A stretch of DNA of 64,000 nt, taken from Corella eumyota. Taxonomy: Eukaryota; Chordata; Ascidiacea; Phlebobranchia; Corellidae. A model generated the notes under the pieces. It searched no databases and was not told the DNA's origin. It saw only the letters and a program-made list of their open reading frames with translations. Where the stretch lies: assembly GCA_963082875.1 (NCBI GenBank), contig OY720103.1, forward strand, positions 62,001 through 126,000, in the 5' to 3' direction. Position 1 is the first letter of the stretch. The number at the start of each line of letters is the position of its first letter. Positions 9,250 through 19,079 of this stretch are shown piece after piece. The position numbers were made by a program, and so were the translations under genes.

Positions 9250-11851
9250 TCAATAAATGACGCTCCCGTACACATACGGGTTACCATGCTGTTGTGTTTG
9301 ATTAGGGTCCCAAAAACTTGCCTGGGGGGGTCCGCCACCGTAACTATACGCGTCATAATTTTGTGGGTAATATTGTTGGGACGGCTGGGGGGTGTAGGAC
9401 CCGGGGGTTACCCCATAAACACTCCCCTGGTCGCTATAACCCGGTTGTTGGTACCCCGTTTGATAAGCTGCCATCTGTGGGTCTATTCCCATACCTTGGT
9501 CGCCATAGTAACCGTCGTATGAAGGGCGCCCTCTCGTGGACCCGTAACCGGCCACTGAGGGCGGTCGAGTCGAAGGTCTGACGTCACTTTCAGTCTAAAC
9601 AAAGAGAATATTAACAAAGGTATAAGAGGTTAAAACTCGGATTTAAAATAAAAGCGGAACCTGTTGTGGATCTCCGTAAAATCCTCCATCCGACTTCATC
9701 GAGAGTCCGCCGTCGTCGCTCGCTCCGTTTCGCTTCAATATTCCTTGAGGGTAAGTCCCCATTCTGCTACCTGCCCGGTTTAAATCGGGTTGTGATGCCG
9801 ACCTACGTAGGTTGCTACGACGACGACTCACCGGAAGTGACGCGACGGACAGAGGTCGTCCGGTCGATCCGTAGTCCCCGTTTCGAAGTTGTGGGGCGGT
9901 GTTGACCGACCATTCGGACATCGTCGGCGATCTGTTTATGACGTCATTGTTGAACCTTTGTTCGTTGTAACTCAAGCCGGTGCTCGACCTGGTTCTACGT
10001 AATCGTCCCGGTTGAAAGTCGTTGTCGCGGACGTCTAACATCGACTTCGATCGCCCCAGCTGATCGGGGACAAATGATTGGTTGTCGAAGTTGTGACGTC
10101 GGCTCGATGAGCGGGTGCTGGCGATGGAGGCACGTCTCGAGTTTCGACCGCTGGAAAGTTAATTCTGGTTTTAATTTGTTGCCTGGTAACAAGAAATATC
10201 TTAATATTTGTTTAATTAACAACTTTGATTAAGTTTAAAAAATAATTGGTAACACTAGAAATATGACGTCACCTGTACGGTGGTGGTTCCCCGTACGAAG
10301 ATTCGACGTCATATGAGCCGCCCCTTATTGAACCGGCCCTGGATGAGGTCCTGGACACCCTCCCCGTCGTTGTTGTGGGTTTCAGGTAAGGTCGATATTT
10401 CGAGCTGGTGGTGGTGATCACTGAGTCGGTGTCGTCGAAATTATCCTCGAGTTGGAGTTCTGTGCAAAATAAGTTTACTTAACTGAGTAACCTATGCTAG
10501 TTTAAACTTACCTGAGTAACTTATGCTAGTTTAAACTTTACTGAGTAACTTATGTTTAACAAAAGCGCTTAATACGCCGGCAGTGGGAATCAAACCCAAG
10601 ACACTAATAATGTTCAAACCTCCGCGTTTCAAAAGTCTTCTTTTCCTCCTCTTCTCCAAGTAACAACAAGCAGCTGCACAGAGGACCAGAGCAACGGCCA
10701 CGATCGGGAGGAAGATCGTGAGGACATTGTGATCTGCAAAATAAATTCAATTTAGGACGGTTCATGTTTGTAATAATGCAAACTTCTGTGTTCGGTTGTT
10801 TAATAATAATCGCTCTTATGACGTAGGTCGGAATGTCGCTTACAACAATATTAAAGAACACGTTAGTTCAATCGCCCCCGGCCCTTCTAGAACATCTATC
10901 TTTCAAACTACTTGCTATTTGATTATGACGTAATAATAATAATCAATATGTTAATTAACTTTTTGTTAATTGTTTCGTCGTTAATTATTTTACCTTTTCC
11001 CGGATCTTGCCGATTCGTTTTCGCCATTTTATTTAAATTAAATTTTTAACAAAACTAAAATTCTCTTAAAGTTCAAATTTTTTCTGATTAAACTGAACCT
11101 AAACTTTTTAATTAATTTTTACTAATTACCTCCAACAAGTCGCACAAAATCTTAGATTTAAGGAAAAGTTAGAACTTACCGGTTTCCGAGTTCGTATTTC
11201 GCGTGATTCGACCCATTATAAAGTACAACAACTAAGACAACTAGTTAATATTTCCCTGTGAGTTAACTTCGCACAAATCGATTCAAACCCCGCGGCGTTT
11301 AAGGAAAATATTTTTACAATTTATCGGTTTTAAAAATAAAACTCTTTTTCAGCGTCGACCTTTAACTGCGGAATGATATTTAGTTTAATTGCGTATTCAT
11401 CCGCCAACTAATTAAAACCGCGTTATTTTGCTAATTATTAAATCTTTGTAATTAATTCACGAAAATCAGGAAAACAATTTTATTTTAAGTTCTCATTTCA
11501 CCGCTTTTAAATTTTAACAAACTTTTGACCCAGTTTTGTAACAATTTAAATAAATTCCTCAAGTTTCAAATCCTCTAAAATTTTGTGCGACCTCCAGAAC
11601 TAACTTCACAAACTAAATTATTTTCAAAACATTTTCAACTAATTACCTAAAAGTTAATTGCCCCGACGTTAAAATACCTCCACGATTTACGACATAATTT
11701 AGTTTTGTGACGTCATAAAAGCGAACAATAAACAGGTTAAAGATTTTCATAAACTCCTTAAATTATTTTTACCTTCCTTCGATTGTCTTGAGTAAGCATT
11801 TGCTGAAATAACTCCGCTGAGTAAAATGAAATAAAATAAATTATTTTCCAT
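9250..11851 (-). CDS. Single-pass membrane protein with long Ser/Arg- and Tyr/Gly-rich cytoplasmic tail
   Basis: Exons 11851-11773, 10733-10620, 10459-10273, 10150-9661 and 9594-9250 join in frame to 404 residues. Exon 1 encodes a signal peptide (MENNLFYFILLSGVISANA). Exon 2 encodes one membrane helix (LTIFLPIVAVALVLCAAACC) and a basic stop-transfer run (EKRKRRLLKRG). The mature extracellular part would be only about 10 residues unless further exons lie in the 1-kb first intron. The cytoplasmic part (about 65-404) is low complexity. It has Thr/Ser/Arg-rich stretches, basophilic kinase-type sites (RRSNLRRSASQPDL), GILKR, and a last exon rich in Tyr, Gly, Gln and Pro, ending GNPYVYGSVIY. Two further ATG exons inside intron 1 splice in the same phase (separate entries). 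A candidate minus-strand poly(A) hexamer lies at 9099-9104, inside intron 2 of the plus gene. The tail looks like a cytoskeletal or scaffold-binding tail, but I do not recognise the family. Confidence 0.8.
9252..9257 (+). terminator. Poly(A) signal of the small membrane-protein gene
   Basis: AATAAA lies 5 bp past the plus-strand stop codon. Its first base falls in the stop codon of the convergent minus gene (9250-9252). The plus transcript must therefore run into the last coding exon of its neighbour before cleavage. Confidence 0.55.
10566..10612 (-). mobile_element. SINE head fragment
   Basis: Read on the minus strand it keeps a B box, GGGTTTGATTCCCACTG, and little else of the tRNA-like head. 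It lies just past a splice donor, within an intron. It is too short to place in a subfamily. Confidence 0.4.
10994..11027 (-). CDS. Alternative first exon 1c of the single-pass membrane protein
   Basis: ATG in a strong context (A at -3, G at +4) opens MAKTNRQDPGK and reaches a GTAAAA donor after 34 nt, phase 1. That matches the phase-1 acceptor at 10733, so the form would read straight into the DHNVLTIF membrane exon. It lacks a signal peptide and would make a short hydrophilic N-terminus ahead of the helix. No transcript evidence is available here. Confidence 0.5.
11180..11216 (-). CDS. Alternative first exon 1b of the single-pass membrane protein
   Basis: ATG opens MGRITRNTNSET and reaches a strong GTAAG donor after 37 nt, phase 1, the same phase as exons 1a and 1c. 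Spliced to 10733 it gives another signal-less isoform. A short chance frame could look like this, but three phase-matched ATG exons in a row make chance less likely. Confidence 0.5.
11708..11715. promoter_or_regulatory. CRE-like palindrome
   Basis: TGACGTCA, the CREB/ATF full-site palindrome, lies between first exons 1a and 1b of the minus-strand gene. It could serve the internal promoter of exon 1b. TGACGTCA-like words are frequent in this window, including in the tandem array, so its function is uncertain. Confidence 0.25.
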
Positions 11852-12415
11852 TCTAAGCAAAAAGTTTTCCACAAATAAAACTTAATTAAAAATGTTATAA
11901 AGAAAACTTGAAAGTTAATCACCTCAGGCTAAAGTTAAACCCGCACTTCTCGCGAATACATTATGCGGTCATCGCTTAATCCTTAAGTTGTTTTACTTGT
12001 TTTGATTATGACGTCCAAAAAACATAAAGTTAAAACACTTTATACATTTCATCAAACCACAAACCATCAAACAAAATGACATCAAAGCATTTCTGAAGCT
12101 CATAAACAAGATTAATTTACATTTTAATAAAACGCAAAATAAAAGTTTGGATTTCACCACTAGACATTTTTTAATGATTTTTACTCAACCAAAACCGATA
12201 TCTTTCTTAGCATATTTTTTCTCTCCACTCCCCCCCCCAAGTAATGCCCTCTGTGGGGGATTTCCCTTCTGTGATATCTTTCTTAGTATCTTTTTTCTCC
12301 CCACCTCCACCTAGAGGATTTATTATTTGATAATTTTTATTCTCTTTAAATCGACATAAATTGTAATTAATTTAAGGATAAAACAAAATCTTACTGTCTA
12401 AGTTATTTAACCTTC
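11852..12415. other. Intergenic, upstream of the single-pass protein gene
   Basis: AT-rich. A partly diverged direct repeat (GATATCTTTCTTAG...TTTTTTCTC) lies at about 12198-12233 and 12272-12305, separated by a C-run and a GTGGGGG segment. The promoter of exon 1a is expected just above 11851. No open exon was seen. Confidence 0.35.
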
Positions 12416-13574
12416 ACCTGAGGGGTTGCCAGTTCAATTACCATCATCGCCACATTAAAAGCTGGGCCTGCTGCCTTCCACCTGGAACGAAGAAATTGTA
12501 TTTTAACTTTTGTTTTATATATAAAAAATAAATTGGAATCAAGAAATAGTAGTTTTTTTGTAATAATGAAGTTTTGAATAAATTTATATGTAATATTGGT
12601 TGATTTTTAACAAATTAAAATCATGTTAACAACAAAAAATTTAAAAATTACTTAAAAATAGATCACAAGCATTTTATGGATAACAAATTTAAGAAATTTT
12701 TTTACAAAAATACCAATATTTTGTAAACATTAAATAAATTTTAAAGTTACCGCAACCAAACCAAGTTAAAAAGATCAACTCACTCACTCTCCCTCTAACC
12801 CTTCAATAAGAACCATCGCAGCATCTTTCTTCTACAAGTCTCAGCATCCTCCACCAACATTTGCTTGTGATTGCTTTGTTATATTGGCCTTTAAATACAA
12901 AGATAACATACATTATGTACCACCACTAGTTGTTAGCCCACCCACCCTATAGGCTTTATTTTAATTGTCATAATGCGGTTGCAACTGTCAACTAATATTT
13001 GCCTGTGATAATTTATCCATGCACCACGAACAACAGTTTAAGTTATTTTGTCGACCTTTAAATTAAATAACATATATATATTTATACATTGTCCACTAAG
13101 CCCCATTCTGTATAAGTAACACTTAAATGTTATTATTTTTGTTAAGTGAATGGTTGTTTAAAACCAGAATTGGTTCAAACACCAGTAAAACACCAACCTG
13201 AACTTCATTGTTTTTGTTTCTCATCCAACGTAGCTTGTGCTGTTCTTAAATCAACCATAGCTCTCCCTAACTTAGACTTCTGGACAGTTGGCCTGTAATG
13301 TTAAATAATTAAAATTTAAAGCAATATATTATTAGAGGTACTAATCTGTTGGTAAATACAAATTAGATCTTACCTTTAATAGCAAAACCTCTTTGTTAAT
13401 TCCATAAAAGAAGAACATCGCTTCCGTCCATAAACAAAGTTCCGCAACATTTCCACAAACTCTCTTTGTTGTCTCTAGATTATAATCCTACATCTCCAAA
13501 ATGGTTTCAATAATTCAACTGTTTCTTCAGTTATGGAATTCTGAATAATTTTAAATTAGAATTGTAAAGCTTGC

Positions 13575-13800
13575 AACGTGGTGTACTGGTAAGACACTTG
13601 GCTTCACTACATGAGGTCACTGGTTCAATTCCCACCGCGAGAAAAAAAAGCTGTAGCGAGCATTATTTTCCGATGAGCCAGCACTTAATTAGCAGCTCAA
13701 TTAATCTAAAATATCCCAAACTGCCAAAAGCAACTTAAGACTGAGTCAGGGTAACAAATGTTATTCTATGTTTAGGTCGTGCATTCGACCTTTTAACATT
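13575..13800 (+). mobile_element. tRNA-derived SINE
   Basis: Head GTGGTGTACTGGTAAGACAC, B box GGTTCAATTCCC, a GAGCCAGCACTTAATTAGCAG middle and a TTTAGGTCGTGCATTCGACC tail. It has the same layout as the other SINEs in this window. It sits in a dynein-relic intron, opposite to the relic's direction. Confidence 0.8.
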
Positions 13801-14533
13801 AAATCCCCTCCCAAAAAGGATTTATAAAATATGATTAAATATTTTAATCCAACAAAAAACTAAAAATTACCTTGGGGAATAGTAAGCAACATGTTCTAGA
13901 ACTGGGACTCATTTATCAACCTCTGAACTTCACTCCAAAAGGGTTTCGGACTCGGTCTCTCTGGATCCATTTCGATTGGATTCAATCTTCTCCTTATCAG
14001 GATCAACATGCAGTCCATGATCCTCATGATTAGGTGAGGGAGTTTCCCAAGTTTACATACAGTTGCAATATCAGATGGTTTGATGGTCTGTGAAAAATGA
14101 ATATATTCTGATAGTATTATGTTTTTAAAGCATTATTTAACTCCTCCAACACATATAACTTAAACACAGAATATTTTGTTTAACTCACATGTCTAATATG
14201 GTAAAAACTTCTAGAACAAGGTTTAAGTAGCCCCAACTTCTGCTAAACTAAAAGTAAGTAAAGTACTAGTACTAAGTATATGAAGCCAACACATCTTACA
14301 TTTTTAGCCCTAACCTTATATTACTTTGTAATGTAATGATTGCAATGTAATGAACATTTGTAATATATGATTTGGTTATAACATCTGCTAGGCTTACTTA
14401 AAAGTGTCCTAAGTATGTCACATTATAAAGGTTGCACTTAAAAATAAAGTTAAAACAACAAAGTTACCTGTAAAGCTCTTTCTGCTTTTAACAGAGCTGG
14501 TTTTGCTGCTACAAGTTTAACCTCAGCAACTTC

Positions 14534-14869
14534 TTTGTCCTTGTTTATTTCATCAACAATGGCTTGTGCTTTGTCCTTGTTTATTTCATCAACAATGGCT
14601 TGTGCTTTGTCCTTGTTTATTTCATCAACAATGGCTTGTTCTTTGTCCTTGTTTATTTCATCAACAATGGCTTGTGCTTTGTCCTTGTTTATTTCATCAA
14701 CAATGGCTTGTGCTTTGTCCTTGTTTATTTCATCAACAATGGCTTGTTCTTTGTCCTTGTTTATTTCATCAACAATGGCTTGTTCTTTGTCCTTGTTTAT
14801 TTCATCAACAATGGCTTGTGCTTTGTTCTTGTTTATTTCATCAACAATGGCTTGTGCTTTGTCCTTGAC
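14534..14869. repeat. 36-bp in-phase minisatellite in the dynein stalk exon
   Basis: Nine full copies and a 12-bp partial copy of a 36-bp unit (plus strand starts TTTGTCCTTGTTTATTTCAT). On the minus strand each copy encodes the 12 residues AQAIVDEINKDK, with A/E alternating at one place. The period keeps the frame open on both strands. The ancestral gene needs only one copy (KDKAQAIVDEI), so this is a local expansion. Confidence 0.95.
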
Positions 14870-15064
14870 CTTTTGAACTCCAGTCTTGGCCTTCTCGGCG
14901 GCTGTAGCTTCTCAGTCACAATCTTTAAAATCTAAAAACAAAAAAATAATTTAAGTTTAACAAAACATAAAGTTTAAAAAATATAATACAGACAAAACCA
15001 TGCAAGCAAATAGAAAATAAGTAAAAACTTTTTTATATATATTTATCCTTTAAAACCTTCACCA

Positions 15065-15302
15065 CCCAAACATAGAGTAACATCAGTTACTCCGACCCAG
15101 TCTCGAGTTGCCTGTGGCAGTTTGGGATATTATTAATTATAATTGCTTGATAATTAAGCTGCTGATAAAGTGCTGGCTCAGCAGGAGTTTATACCGTTTA
15201 TAGCGCCTTACTCAAGGGCGCTACAGCATGAGACTAATGGGAATCAAACCCAAGACCTCATGTAATAAAGTCAATTGTTCTAACCACAATACCACGCTGC
15301 TA
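15065..15302 (-). mobile_element. tRNA-derived SINE
   Basis: Reads on minus as head (GCAGCGTGGTATTGTGGTTA), B box GGGTTTGATTCCC, GCGCCCTTGAGTAAGGCGCT hairpin, CTGAGCCAGCAC middle, and tail ATGTTACTCTATGTTTGG. This is the most complete copy outside the array and a good reference for the family. It is inserted in a dynein-relic intron. Confidence 0.8.
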
Positions 15303-15429
15303 GTCACTATTAATATCTACCTCATCAGCATCCTTTGAAGCCACAGCGAAATCTTTTTCCTTCATAGCTTGTTCAAGTGAAAAAGTGTTCACTGAATTCT
15401 CTGCCTCAATGAGCCAAGGCAATCGTTTT

Positions 15430-16130
15430 GTTAGTAGGTGGCATTAATGTATTATATAATTTCTGTAAACAAAAAAGAACATAAAATTAAGACCAGTCTA
15501 CAAAATCACAAATCGCCGACCTTTATCAGCTTAAAACACTCTCTAATGCAACATATTTAACACAAAAACAGACTTCAGTTCAAACTAGACTCAGCTAAGC
15601 AAAAAACTTTAAAAAACTGTCAAAAAAAACGACAAAAAATTAAAAGTTTGTTTACAAGAAATCATCGGAAAACACTTCATCGACCTTCTGAGATCAATGA
15701 TACAGTAATACTCTGGCAATGTTTTAAACTTTAACTTTTTAAGCTCCAACTAAAGACATTTCTTAAAACTATTTATTACAAAAACAATTTATTATTTAAC
15801 TTTGATTTAAATAATTCTACATTGAAACGGCTTCACTAATTATTCGAAACAACCTCACGCAACAGTAGGCATCATACCTTACAACATTGGATTTAAACCA
15901 ATCACATACCGCTATTCTCACAAGGTCAAATAAGTGCTTACCAAAAATTTAATCATAGGCGCTGTCTATATTGCAGCAGGGTGGGCTAATTTTCGTCGTC
16001 TTTGCTTAAAGCGAATTTTATGACGACTTTTTGATTTTTGGTCGACGACAAAGTTATTTTAAACGTTTTAAAATAAGATTCAAAATATTCAAAGAATATC
16101 TGCGAGATTTTATTCAAATTCGGCGCCGGC
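15430..16130. other. Intergenic AT-rich stretch with a GC-rich end
   Basis: No coding exon is seen between the dynein relic and the X-box. The last 30 bp (CGGCGCCGGCGCTGGCG) are GC-rich, as expected for a proximal promoter. I see nothing else here. Confidence 0.4.
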
Positions 16131-16136
16131 GCTGGC

Positions 16137-16149
16137 GTAGCCTAGCAAC
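16137..16149. promoter_or_regulatory. X-box (RFX-binding site)
   Basis: GTAGCC-T-AGCAAC matches the X-box consensus GTNRCC-N(0-3)-RGYAAC at every defined base. RFX factors bind such sites within about 200 bp upstream of ciliary genes. Here it lies about 100 bp before the short plus-strand transcript and in a GC-rich patch. On the other strand it also faces the dynein relic, so which gene it served is open. Confidence 0.55.
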
Positions 16150-16249
16150 ACAGGCGCGAAATAAAAGAATTCAACTTTTTATTTGAGCCCTTTAAAATAA
16201 TTTAATCCAAGACAGTTTTTAACAAGGATTACTTCTATTTTATTTGTTA

Positions 16250-16640
16250 CAGATGTGGAAGAACGACTTTGAGTCTTTTAAACCCAGAGTAACTTCAGTT
16301 CCTTCGATCTAGTACAAGTGAGTTTTGAAAAATTAATAAATTTATTTTCTAATTGTTGGTTTGTTTACTTTCTCATTGAAAGTTTATGTTGTTGTATCAC
16401 CTTACTTAAAGAAGCTCTAACGTGGAAGCAGTGGGGAACGAACCTGGCACCTGTTGCAGTGAAATTAGTTTCCCTTGCCACTGTACCACGATATCGAGAA
16501 CCTAGGATCCTGGGTTTAATTCCCACCGCAGCATTCTTAGGTGAAGTGTTAACGGAACTCAAAACTACAAATAGTTTAATGAAGAACATCACTAACCCCG
16601 ACGACCAAATTAAGATGGCTCTGTACAAAGATGAAACATA
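16250..16640 (+). CDS. Short putative plus-strand gene, exon structure uncertain
   Basis: A TTTGTTACAG acceptor precedes 16253 and a strong GTGAGT donor follows at 16318. A last exon starts after an ATTCTTAG acceptor near 16541. It encodes GEVLTELKTTNSLMKNITN followed by PDDQIKMALYKDET and a stop at 16639-16641. AATAAA follows at 16713-16718. I could not find a splice that joins a start codon to the last exon in one open frame. SINE fragments fill the intron. The last exon looks real (hydrophilic, helical, clean stop and poly(A) signal), but the family is unknown. The X-box suggests a ciliary role, which is inference. Confidence 0.35.
16388..16494 (-). mobile_element. SINE head fragment
   Basis: On minus it reads CGTGGTACAGTGGCAAGG (A-box-like), then B box AGGTTCGTTCCCC, then a run resembling the CTTGAGTAAGGCGCT hairpin arm. 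A second, plus-strand B-box fragment (GGGTTTAATTCCCACCGCAG) follows at 16513-16532. Both sit inside the putative intron. Confidence 0.5.
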
Positions 16641-16719
16641 ACCGACACACTATAGTCTCTGTTTACTGATTTAAGCAGTAACTAATGTTTAAAACTTTAC
16701 AAATTTCCTGACAATAAAA

Positions 16720-17040
16720 ACAAAAAAGTTAAAATCCACAATAATTGTTATGTTTTTAAATATTAGTCTTTAATTTAGACAGAATAATTTATGGAATTTA
16801 AAAAAAAAAAATTTACAAAAAACATAAAGTCTACAAGCTATTCAAGATAACAAATTACTGGAAGAACGAAATAAAACACAACAATGTACAAACCATTAAA
16901 AACAAGAACAGTTAATTGCATTTAATAAATTTTGTGAAGAGGCGGCGCTGATTCCTAGTTGTTCTCGACAACTTGGATACTGTTATAAAAAATATACAGT
17001 TGAATGTAACATTTTATTAAGTACAAAAACCAGTATTTAA
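16720..17040. other. AT-rich spacer
   Basis: Poly-A/T-rich sequence downstream of the AATAAA of the short plus-strand gene. I see no gene, repeat or structure. Confidence 0.4.
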
Positions 17041-18059
17041 ACAACAGTAATTACCGGGATGTCCTTGTGAAGATGATGGCAGGGTTCTTATTTCACTCCT
17101 GCCTCCCCAACTGCATCTGGAACCAGGGTCAATGTCCTGATGTCCATGTTCCAGTGGGGTGGATGGCACAAGTAGCCCGGTGTTGCTTGGGCAGCAGTAA
17201 TTTCAAAATCAGGAACAGATATCCCTTGCACGACAAGTTTTTACTTCCTTTGTATCTAAAAAAATATTTTTTTGCTGTTTTGAAGATATGTTCTTTAACA
17301 GAAACTTAAACTCAAAAATTAAGCACCCCAATTAAAACCTAGCTGATTAACTTTTTTGTTTTTATGCTTTATTTAGGTACACTATATTTACCATCAATGT
17401 GGTGGCAATATTAGGCAATGGCTGCAGTCCAGTTCCGACAAGGTGCTGTCCAAGAAAACACAGTATGTTATATTACAACAACTTTTCATTTCGAAGAATA
17501 TAAAACAGTCACTGTTGCCTTCTGTGGTGCCAGGTGCCAGTTACAGAATCAAAACTGCTTCCATTACACGACTTTGTGAAGAAGGCAGGTTCGCCACCAG
17601 TTACAAAGCATCTAATAATAAAAAACAGATTTGATTAAACATATATTCATTCTATGTAAGAGCAGTATTTAAAACTAATCACTTCTGCATACTAACCTGG
17701 CCACAACTACAGTTCCTAAATGAGTCGTCTGTGTTGCCTCTGAAGAAATCTTCCTCTGGCTCGTTTTTGTTGGGACAAAAACCTGATTGGCTTCAAAATC
17801 ATCAAGGCTATCAAATAGCCCTTTCATTTCGTCAACAGCTGACGAAGAAATTGCCAAACAAAACTTCTGTCAGTACGTCCACTTTGTCCCAACCAGGCTA
17901 GCCAGCAAAATCATGATTTTTAAGAAGCTCCTGTTGGGTATATAATTAGTTACGTAAATAATGATTTGGTGAAGAATACCCTGATAAAAATTATGAGTTT
18001 CTGCCATGATAATGTACCAAACTTTTAAAACAACTTTAAAATCAAAATTTTTAACCGCT

Positions 18060-18112
18060 GGCAGACCTTTTTAAAAATTAATCAAAAATTATTTTAAAAA
18101 AAGGTCTATGTA
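18060..18112. repeat. Imperfect inverted repeat
   Basis: AGACCTTTTT...AAAAAAAGGTCT forms an AT-rich hairpin with a roughly 25-bp loop region. It may be a terminal-repeat remnant or chance in AT-rich sequence. Confidence 0.3.
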
Positions 18113-18645
18113 GATATTGGTTTAGGATTAAAATGTATTATTCACTTAGTGTTAACAATTTTAATTGAAAATTTATTCGCTATAAATATTAAATAACCAC
18201 AACATAATTTTAAAGAATAAAAAAGATTTACCAGGAATCGATCCAGACGAAAACTTTCCAAGGAGAACCTCGCACAAGAACATGGGAAGTTGAATTCCCC
18301 CTTTTCAAGATCCCACACAATAAAGTGGTGGGCCTTGGGTGCAGTTGTTTCTTATCTCGGAGATATTATTACGGAAAATAAGGAATCCAAGTAAATCTGT
18401 GGCTGAAATAAAAGAATCAAAAAAAATCTAATTGAAATAGTAATGGAAGTTGCCCCTAGTTTTACAACAACAATGTTTGACTAATTCATGTTTAGTGATG
18501 GTTTTAGAGATGGCGAAATCTGTTGGCAAGAGCGAACCCGTTTTAAAAGTTTACCAGGGTGCATTCCAACTTTTGTCACTACTCAAAATATGATCAAATA
18601 ACTAAACATGGCAAAAATCATGTTTAAATAAAGTAATTAAGAAAT

Positions 18646-18810
18646 GCGATATAAACCGTATGTACTTCTGCTGAGTCAGCACTTAATCAGCAGCATAATT
18701 ATTGGGCAATTATAATTTATAATATCCCAAACTGCCACAGGCAACTCGAGACTGGGTCGGAGTAACTGATGTTACTCTATGTTTAGGTCGCGCATTCGAC
18801 TTTCCCACAT
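18646..18810 (+). mobile_element. 5'-truncated SINE
   Basis: Only the downstream part is present: CGATATAAACCGTATGTACT, CTGCTGAGTCAGCACTTAAT, ATATCCCAAACTGCCACAGG and the tail TTTAGGTCGCGCATTCGACT. It closely matches the tail of the SINE in the 3468-bp unit. The tRNA-like head is missing. Confidence 0.75.
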
Positions 18811-19079
18811 CGAGGATAATTAAATAAATATGATGAAAACAATCAGGAATTAGAAACTATTCAAATATTTACCATTTTCAAGTTGGTTGTTCAATAAATT
18901 CCTGCTGTGGTCACCTTCCTACTTTCCTTCTCAAATGTACTGGGACACTGCATGAGGTTATGTGAAAGGGGGATCATAGTTGAACCATGTTCACTTAGGG
19001 CCACAACTACCCCCAATTCCACCTCTGCTGTGGTGAGAAGGTAGCATGAAGCATCTCCCAATGATATCTACAACAAATA

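Larger units (their letters stand above)
12780..15410 (-). pseudogene. Axonemal dynein heavy chain stalk relic (DNAH5/DNAH8-like)
   Basis: In minus order the pieces follow the stalk and microtubule-binding region of an outer-arm dynein heavy chain. They are about 15410-15328 (KEKDFAVASKDADE), 14931-14468 (AAEKAKTGVQKVKDKAQAIVDEI, split here as AAEKAKTGVQKVKDK and AQAIVDEI; ends AAKPALLKAERALQ), 14087-13871 (TIKPSDIATVCKLGKLPHLI, MRIMDCMLIL, MDPERPSPKPFW), 13540-13374 (SITEETVELLKPFW, then [12 protein letters not shown] and [13 protein letters not shown]), 13292-13198 (LRTAQATLDEKQKQ) and about 12870-12780 (DAETCRRK, AAMVLIEGLEGE). Splice signals survive, but the gene is broken: frameshifts near 14905, 13500 and 12835, a stop after the VTE of the second piece, one before DYNLETTK, and one after DEKQKQ. 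The 36-bp repeat in the first coiled-coil strand adds about 100 residues to one side only. No AAA modules are seen on either side, so this is a fragment. A last exon-like piece (12480-12416) is not recognisably dynein. Confidence 0.8.
17050..19070 (-). pseudogene. Unidentified minus-strand coding relics
   Basis: Several minus-strand stretches have protein-like composition and splice-like edges but do not join into one frame. In order they are about 19060-18890 (ISLGDASCYLLTTAEVELG, MQCPSTFEKESRKV), 18350-18235 (KAHHFIVWDLEKGEF, ending at a GTAA donor), 17940-17700 (SSAVDEMKGLFDSLDDFE, THLGTVVVA, donor GTTAG), 17600-17400 and 17240-17060 (ISVPDFEITAAQATPGYL, TLVPDAVGEAGVK then a stop). HFIVWDLEKGEF resembles a WD-repeat strand. 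I do not recognise the gene, and the pieces could belong to more than one. Stops within and between them suggest decay. Confidence 0.35.

Noticed and set aside
9286-9905. Plus-strand frames antisense to the single-pass protein gene
   Set aside because: Shadows of a GC-richer coding region. The minus strand has proper splice sites and a continuous product.
12416-12480. Final exon of the dynein relic (AGPAFNVAMMVIEL...)
   Set aside because: It has an acceptor and a stop, but the residues do not follow dynein after the GLEGE segment. It is left unassigned.
14535-14935. Three long plus-strand frames across the 36-bp repeat
   Set aside because: A repeat with a period divisible by three keeps frames open by arithmetic. 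The minus strand matches dynein stalk.
16318-16540. Plus-strand frame leading into ALYKDET, starting at GTG
   Set aside because: It begins exactly at a GTGAGT splice donor and runs through inverted SINE fragments. Only the last exon is credible.
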